The translations under genes and the position numbers were made by a program. 26,382 nucleotides of DNA. Origin: Bacteroidota bacterium. GTDB taxonomy: Bacteria; Bacteroidota; Bacteroidia; Chitinophagales; Chitinophagaceae. Position 1 is the stretch's first letter; the number at the start of each line of letters is the position of its first letter. Location of the stretch: positions 1 to 26,382 of the forward strand of contig JAEZGS010000019.1 in the NCBI GenBank assembly GCA_023437225.1. The letters are read 5' to 3'. Below the pieces are notes generated by a model, which searched no databases, had not been told where the DNA came from, and saw only the letters and a list, made by a program, of their open reading frames with translations. Positions 22,853-26,382 of this stretch are shown here, in pieces.

Positions 22853-25085
22853 GTTCGTTCATGGATGGTATTCGCTGGAGGCTTGTGAACTTTTGAAATG
22901 AAGTTTTATTTGATTCGGAGAACAATGCAAGTCGGATGTTCATCATCTCTCTCTTGGTCAGATGAAAATTCAGCGCTGCACCTGCATCTTCCTTTTGAGG
23001 AACGTATTGGAAGATCAGATTTGTAAAGTGATCACCAAATTCACCGCGCACAAAGCTCATCATATCGTTTTGATTAAACTCCTGCATTTTGTACCAGTTG
23101 TATTGCAACAATAAGAGGGGCTTGGTGAAGATGCCTGTTACATCTTCCGAAGAATATGGGAAGTCCCATCCACCAGTCTTTCTATCGCGTACCTGCAATA
23201 AAACAATGCCCGATGTGTTTTCAAGGATCCATTGTTTGAATACCTGCAGAAAACGGAATGTAGTTTCAGGACCATAATTATCGCGAAGCCCTGCATCCAT
23301 CACATCGATCTTCGGTTCAGAGGGCAACCATACATTTGGGAGTACATATGGAAAGGTAGCATTCATTCGCAACGCCGTAAGCAGCCTGAGGTTCAGCGGA
23401 TCCTGGTGCCTGAAGAATGAATTAAAATCAATCGCGTCGGGATCTGCAGATGTGAAGTTGGCGCTGTCGTTATATGGTCTCATCAGGAATCGCATCGGTT
23501 GTGTACCGATGATCATCTTCCTTCCATCACGGGTGATCACAGAGTTGAACACCATTAATGGAATGCGTGCGTTTTTTTCTTCTTCATAGATGTCAACAAA
23601 TCTCCGATTGAGATAACCACGAGTATTTTCATCCAGTCGGTTTTCAAATGCATAACCGCGGTCTTTGATGTATTGATATTCACCAACCGAAAATTTTTGT
23701 GCAGGAGTAACAAGATCTCGCGCCACCATTGAAGTGAATATGCTGTTCAGCAGGTCCTGTGATATATCGTCAACATATTTCGGATCGTAGGGATTTACTC
23801 CTGAACCGCGCCGCCTCGATAATTCGCGATAATAGGATGCACCAAGCATTCCGCCTGAAGCGCCCGATATCATAAATACCTTATCCATCAGAGATCCGTT
23901 GGAAAGACTGTCGAGGTGTTGCAAAACATTCATCGTAAAGTTTGCGCTCCTGTTACCACCACCGCTGGTATTAAGAAGATACAGGTAAGGCTTTGCCTCA
24001 TTTTGTTTTGCTTTCCAACGCTCGAGAATGCCAAGCATATTTTGGATATCCAATTGAACGGAATCGCTGTTTGCAAGTGCTACAAGCGAATCGCCATCGT
24101 ATTCCGGGCGTTTCTCTTCGTTCCAGTAATTGAGTCCATAAGCTTTGTTGCCCGGATCCATCAATCCTGTTTGAAAGAACAGGTTAAGCAGGAGGATCAG
24201 TACCACGAGGAAAGGAATGCTCCAGCTCTGAAGGAAATAGGAAAATGCTCCGGATACAGCGATCAATATCGAAAAGAACAAGGTGATGCCTGCGCCTGCT
24301 GGCAATTGAAATGTCGCGTTATCAAGATTGAAGCCGATAAAGATCAGGAACATAAATGCGATGAAGATGGAGATCACTGCTGCAAAGTGATGGCGACTGA
24401 ATATCACATCAATGAAGCCGATAGAATAATGTTTTACATCGCGAGGTTTCTTCAGTTGGAACAATGAATTCAGGTACCATTCGACGCGGATGAGCCGACT
24501 CTCATTCAATCGCACACGGTTTTGCTTGAACTTCGATTTAAAGAGTTTCGGATCACTCATTACAGGAGTAAGTCGCCGTATGATGGTCTTATCGGCCCTA
24601 AAAAAATAAAAGAACGAAATGAGTATTACGAGGATGAAGCCCAGCAGGAATCCCATCAGGTTTCCGAAGATCGCCCAGCCGTTCATGAACTCGCGGTAAT
24701 GTTGGAACTGTATGGTCCTGATGAAAAAGAATACCAGGAAAGCAAGTGGGATGATGGAATTATTAATGCAATATTTCAGGAAAGGGTTGGTGGTGGTGGC
24801 GAGGAAACGAAAGTGGCGACTAAACAAAATGAATGTGGTGATGTTCCAGCTCATTACGAATATCGCGATAGCAATTCCTACGATCCAGCTACTGACAGCA
24901 TCGACCGCGCCTCGGTATTCAGGCGCAAGAAATAACGAGTCCGCGCCAAAGGAGTCCATGAAGGAGCCATTGACGGTCATGAACATGACGTACCAAAAGA
25001 TGAGCAGTACCTGGAATTTTTTGAAATGCAGCAATACCAGTTGGACCGGGAACGAATGAAATATGCCACTGAGGTATCGCTTCAT
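22806..25085 (-). CDS. membrane-embedded patatin-like phospholipase
   Basis: A 759-residue protein. The N-terminal part (to about residue 310) has six to seven hydrophobic helices (about 25-45, 67-90, 111-125, 139-163, 233-252, 267-286, 289-306). The C-terminal part is a patatin lipase domain: oxyanion loop GGGNRSAN (375-382), nucleophile elbow GASGG with Ser410, and the second catalytic residue in DAGLRDNYG (Asp597). All three motifs look intact, so lipid acyl hydrolysis is expected. The membrane half is unlike soluble patatins. The start is ATG 25085; a GTG 11 codons earlier (25118) is less likely. It lies 41 nt after ctaA on the same strand and overlaps the lipid-kinase gene end. Confidence 0.85.
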   Translation of the reverse strand: MKRYLSGIFHSFPVQLVLLHFKKFQVLLIFWYVMFMTVNGSFMDSFGADSLFLAPEYRGAVDAVSSWIVGIAIAIFVMSWNITTFILFSRHFRFLATTTNPFLKYCINNSIIPLAFLVFFFIRTIQFQHYREFMNGWAIFGNLMGFLLGFILVILISFFYFFRADKTIIRRLTPVMSDPKLFKSKFKQNRVRLNESRLIRVEWYLNSLFQLKKPRDVKHYSIGFIDVIFSRHHFAAVISIFIAFMFLIFIGFNLDNATFQLPAGAGITLFFSILIAVSGAFSYFLQSWSIPFLVVLILLLNLFFQTGLMDPGNKAYGLNYWNEEKRPEYDGDSLVALANSDSVQLDIQNMLGILERWKAKQNEAKPYLYLLNTSGGGNRSANFTMNVLQHLDSLSNGSLMDKVFMISGASGGMLGASYYRELSRRRGSGVNPYDPKYVDDISQDLLNSIFTSMVARDLVTPAQKFSVGEYQYIKDRGYAFENRLDENTRGYLNRRFVDIYEEEKNARIPLMVFNSVITRDGRKMIIGTQPMRFLMRPYNDSANFTSADPDAIDFNSFFRHQDPLNLRLLTALRMNATFPYVLPNVWLPSEPKIDVMDAGLRDNYGPETTFRFLQVFKQWILENTSGIVLLQVRDRKTGGWDFPYSSEDVTGIFTKPLLLLQYNWYKMQEFNQNDMMSFVRGEFGDHFTNLIFQYVPQKEDAGAALNFHLTKREMMNIRLALFSESNKTSFQKFTSLQRIPSMNELTRKDVSTGKPLAER

Positions 25086-25126
25086 GAGGTGATGGTTACT
25101 TAAATGTAACGAAATCACACACTATT

Positions 25127-26203
25127 TCATATCGGTCTTGTGGAGCGAATGAAAAATAACATTGCGGTCATGCTCAACAGCAGCAACATTCCTACTAACT
25201 GGTGCAATTGCGCCATCCATTCAAATGAACCCCATTCATTTGGAACGATTTGCAAACTTGTGAGAACAGAAAAAATTCCCAGCACCACCTGTACTATGAC
25301 GAAGATGGTGGGCCACCAGGCCGCACGGCGAAAAGCAGAGTCAGTGCGCCTTTGCTGGAGACATTTGTAAGTAAAATATGGAATCATTACCAGCAAGAGG
25401 TATGCGAGATTGCGATGAATGAAATGAATGGTGATCTTGTTTGATACGAGGTCTTCGATGAATGAAGCGCCACTGAATGCATATGAAGGGAAATACGATC
25501 CGTTGATATCGGGCCATGTGGGAGCTGCGGTTGCTGCTTTATGTCCGGCCATAAGTGCACCAAACACAAGTTGCACGAGCAGCAAAATTGTGATCGTCCA
25601 TGCGAAGGTTCGAAGTTTGGGATGAATGATCAGCTGGTCTTTTCTGATTTTTAATTGCAGGGCGAACCAGTAAGCATATGCGATGAGGATCATTGCAAAG
25701 ATGAAGTGCAATGCAAGACGAGTTGGTTTCACGTAAATGGCATCGCCTGTAAGACCGCTCGCGACCATGATCCAGCCGATGAGACCCTGAAAAGCACCCA
25801 TGAGGAACAGGAATAGAAGCGGTTGACGCATGTCTTTGCGGAGATATTTTTTTGATACGAGCCAGACGAATCCTACAAGGAATACCACGCCGATCAATCG
25901 CGCCCAAAACCTGTGAAACCATTCCCAGAAGAAGATGAATTTAAAATCGTCGAGCGTGAAGCCTGTATTGAGGAGACGATATTGCGGCGTTTGCTGGTAT
26001 TTAGAAAATTCCTGCAGCCATTGGCCATTTGAAAGAGGCGGCAATGTACCCGTGATCACATCCCATTCAGTAATTGAGAGGCCGGAACCCGTGAGACGGG
26101 TGATTCCGCCGAGCACTACCTGTATCAGGAGCATCACAACGCCGGTCATGATCCAGGCATAAACAAAACGGCGGGCTTTCAGAGAGTCGCTGCTTTTAAA
26201 CAT
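25127..26203 (-). CDS. ctaA: heme A synthase CtaA/COX15
   Basis: A 358-residue polytopic enzyme that oxidises the C8 methyl of haem O to make haem A for cytochrome c oxidase. About eight helices are visible. Conserved features are GGITRLTGSGLSITEWD (residues 32-48), FWEWFHRFWARLIG (about 90-103), LHFIF, IHFIHRNLAY and QLHQLVGM; their histidines fit the two haem-binding bundles of the family. Length and motifs match the alpha-proteobacterial/mitochondrial COX15 form rather than the short Bacillus CtaA. Other oxidase genes are not in the window. Upstream lies a word-repeat tract. Confidence 0.93.
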   Translation of the reverse strand: MFKSSDSLKARRFVYAWIMTGVVMLLIQVVLGGITRLTGSGLSITEWDVITGTLPPLSNGQWLQEFSKYQQTPQYRLLNTGFTLDDFKFIFFWEWFHRFWARLIGVVFLVGFVWLVSKKYLRKDMRQPLLFLFLMGAFQGLIGWIMVASGLTGDAIYVKPTRLALHFIFAMILIAYAYWFALQLKIRKDQLIIHPKLRTFAWTITILLLVQLVFGALMAGHKAATAAPTWPDINGSYFPSYAFSGASFIEDLVSNKITIHFIHRNLAYLLLVMIPYFTYKCLQQRRTDSAFRRAAWWPTIFVIVQVVLGIFSVLTSLQIVPNEWGSFEWMAQLHQLVGMLLLLSMTAMLFFIRSTRPI

Positions 26204-26218
26204 AGCCCGGCGAATTTA

Positions 26219-26382
26219 CGGAGAAACGGAGGAACAGATAATCGGAGAAACAGATAAACGGAGAATCGGTTGCGCTTCCCGCTTTCTGTAAAGATCCGCT
26301 TTCCGCTTTCTGTAAAGATCCGCTTCCCGCCTTCCGCATTCCGCATCCTGTATAGATCCGCTTCCCGCTTTCCGCTTCCCGC
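26219..26382. repeat. octamer plus heptamer word tract upstream of ctaA (runs off the window)
   Basis: 26219-26270 has octamers CGGAGAAA, CGGAGGAA, CAGATAAT, CGGAGAAA, CAGATAAA, CGGAGAAT. From 26275 heptamers GCTTCCC, GCTTTCC, GCCTTCC and GCATTCC take over, with a 17-nt variant GCTTTCTGTAAAGATCC present twice and GCATCCTGTATAGATCC once. The first word family recurs at crtY-recR and hsp20, the second at 20609-20640. Confidence 0.85.

Noticed and set aside
23916..24935. Plus-strand ORFs of 183 and 137 residues
   Set aside because: They are antisense to the patatin gene and rich in Glu/Gln/Lys/Tyr, as expected from reading membrane helices backwards.

Overview
The window looks like chromosomal DNA of a carotenoid-pigmented member of the Bacteroidota, most likely a Chitinophagaceae-type organism. 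The inference rests on a crtI-crtB-crtZ-crtY cluster, an SbsA-type Ig-like lipoprotein, a stand-alone LON-domain protein, TAnnTTTG-type -7 promoter boxes, few Shine-Dalgarno sites and intergenic 7/8-nt word repeats. I see 28 protein genes and one tRNA. No phage, IS or CRISPR is evident.

Layout. 1-1410: tRNA-Arg(CCT) on the minus strand, a membrane TPR-like protein and two tiny membrane proteins on the plus strand. 1490-4469 (minus): an NtrC-type sigma-54 activator, a REC-Hpt phosphorelay protein and a single-HKD PLD-like protein. 4583-12372 (plus): an Ig-like lipoprotein, a MerR/B12-binding regulator of the CarH/LitR type, crtI-crtB-crtZ-crtY (zeaxanthin from GGPP; no crtE here), recR and a LON-domain protein. 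12388-13350 (minus): a RES/Xre toxin-antitoxin pair. 13486-18331: two GT2 glycosyltransferases, meaB, hsp20, a membrane protein and a SAM methyltransferase. 18410-21861 (minus): a small CxxC membrane protein, typA and a NagX/HGSNAT-like membrane acyltransferase. 21944-26203: a lipid kinase (plus), converging with a membrane-patatin protein and heme A synthase ctaA (minus). No gene-free stretch exceeds 300 bases. The longest, 20474-20754, is filled by word repeats and a perfect 18-bp inverted repeat.

How the genes may work together. The CarH-like regulator directly before the carotenoid genes suggests light- or B12-responsive pigment synthesis. Its Wx9EH and ExHxxG B12 motifs are intact, but Met stands where CarH has its upper axial His. 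crtI appears to start at ATC rather than ATG.

The most unusual feature is a set of quasi-tandem tracts built from degenerate 7- or 8-nt words. Four begin at or within a few bases of a stop codon (crtY, hsp20, the methyltransferase, the NagX-like gene). One lies upstream of ctaA, and one is translated in frame as the linker of the REC-Hpt protein. They are often arranged as inverted arms. I know of no function for them, and they are my main candidate for something undescribed.
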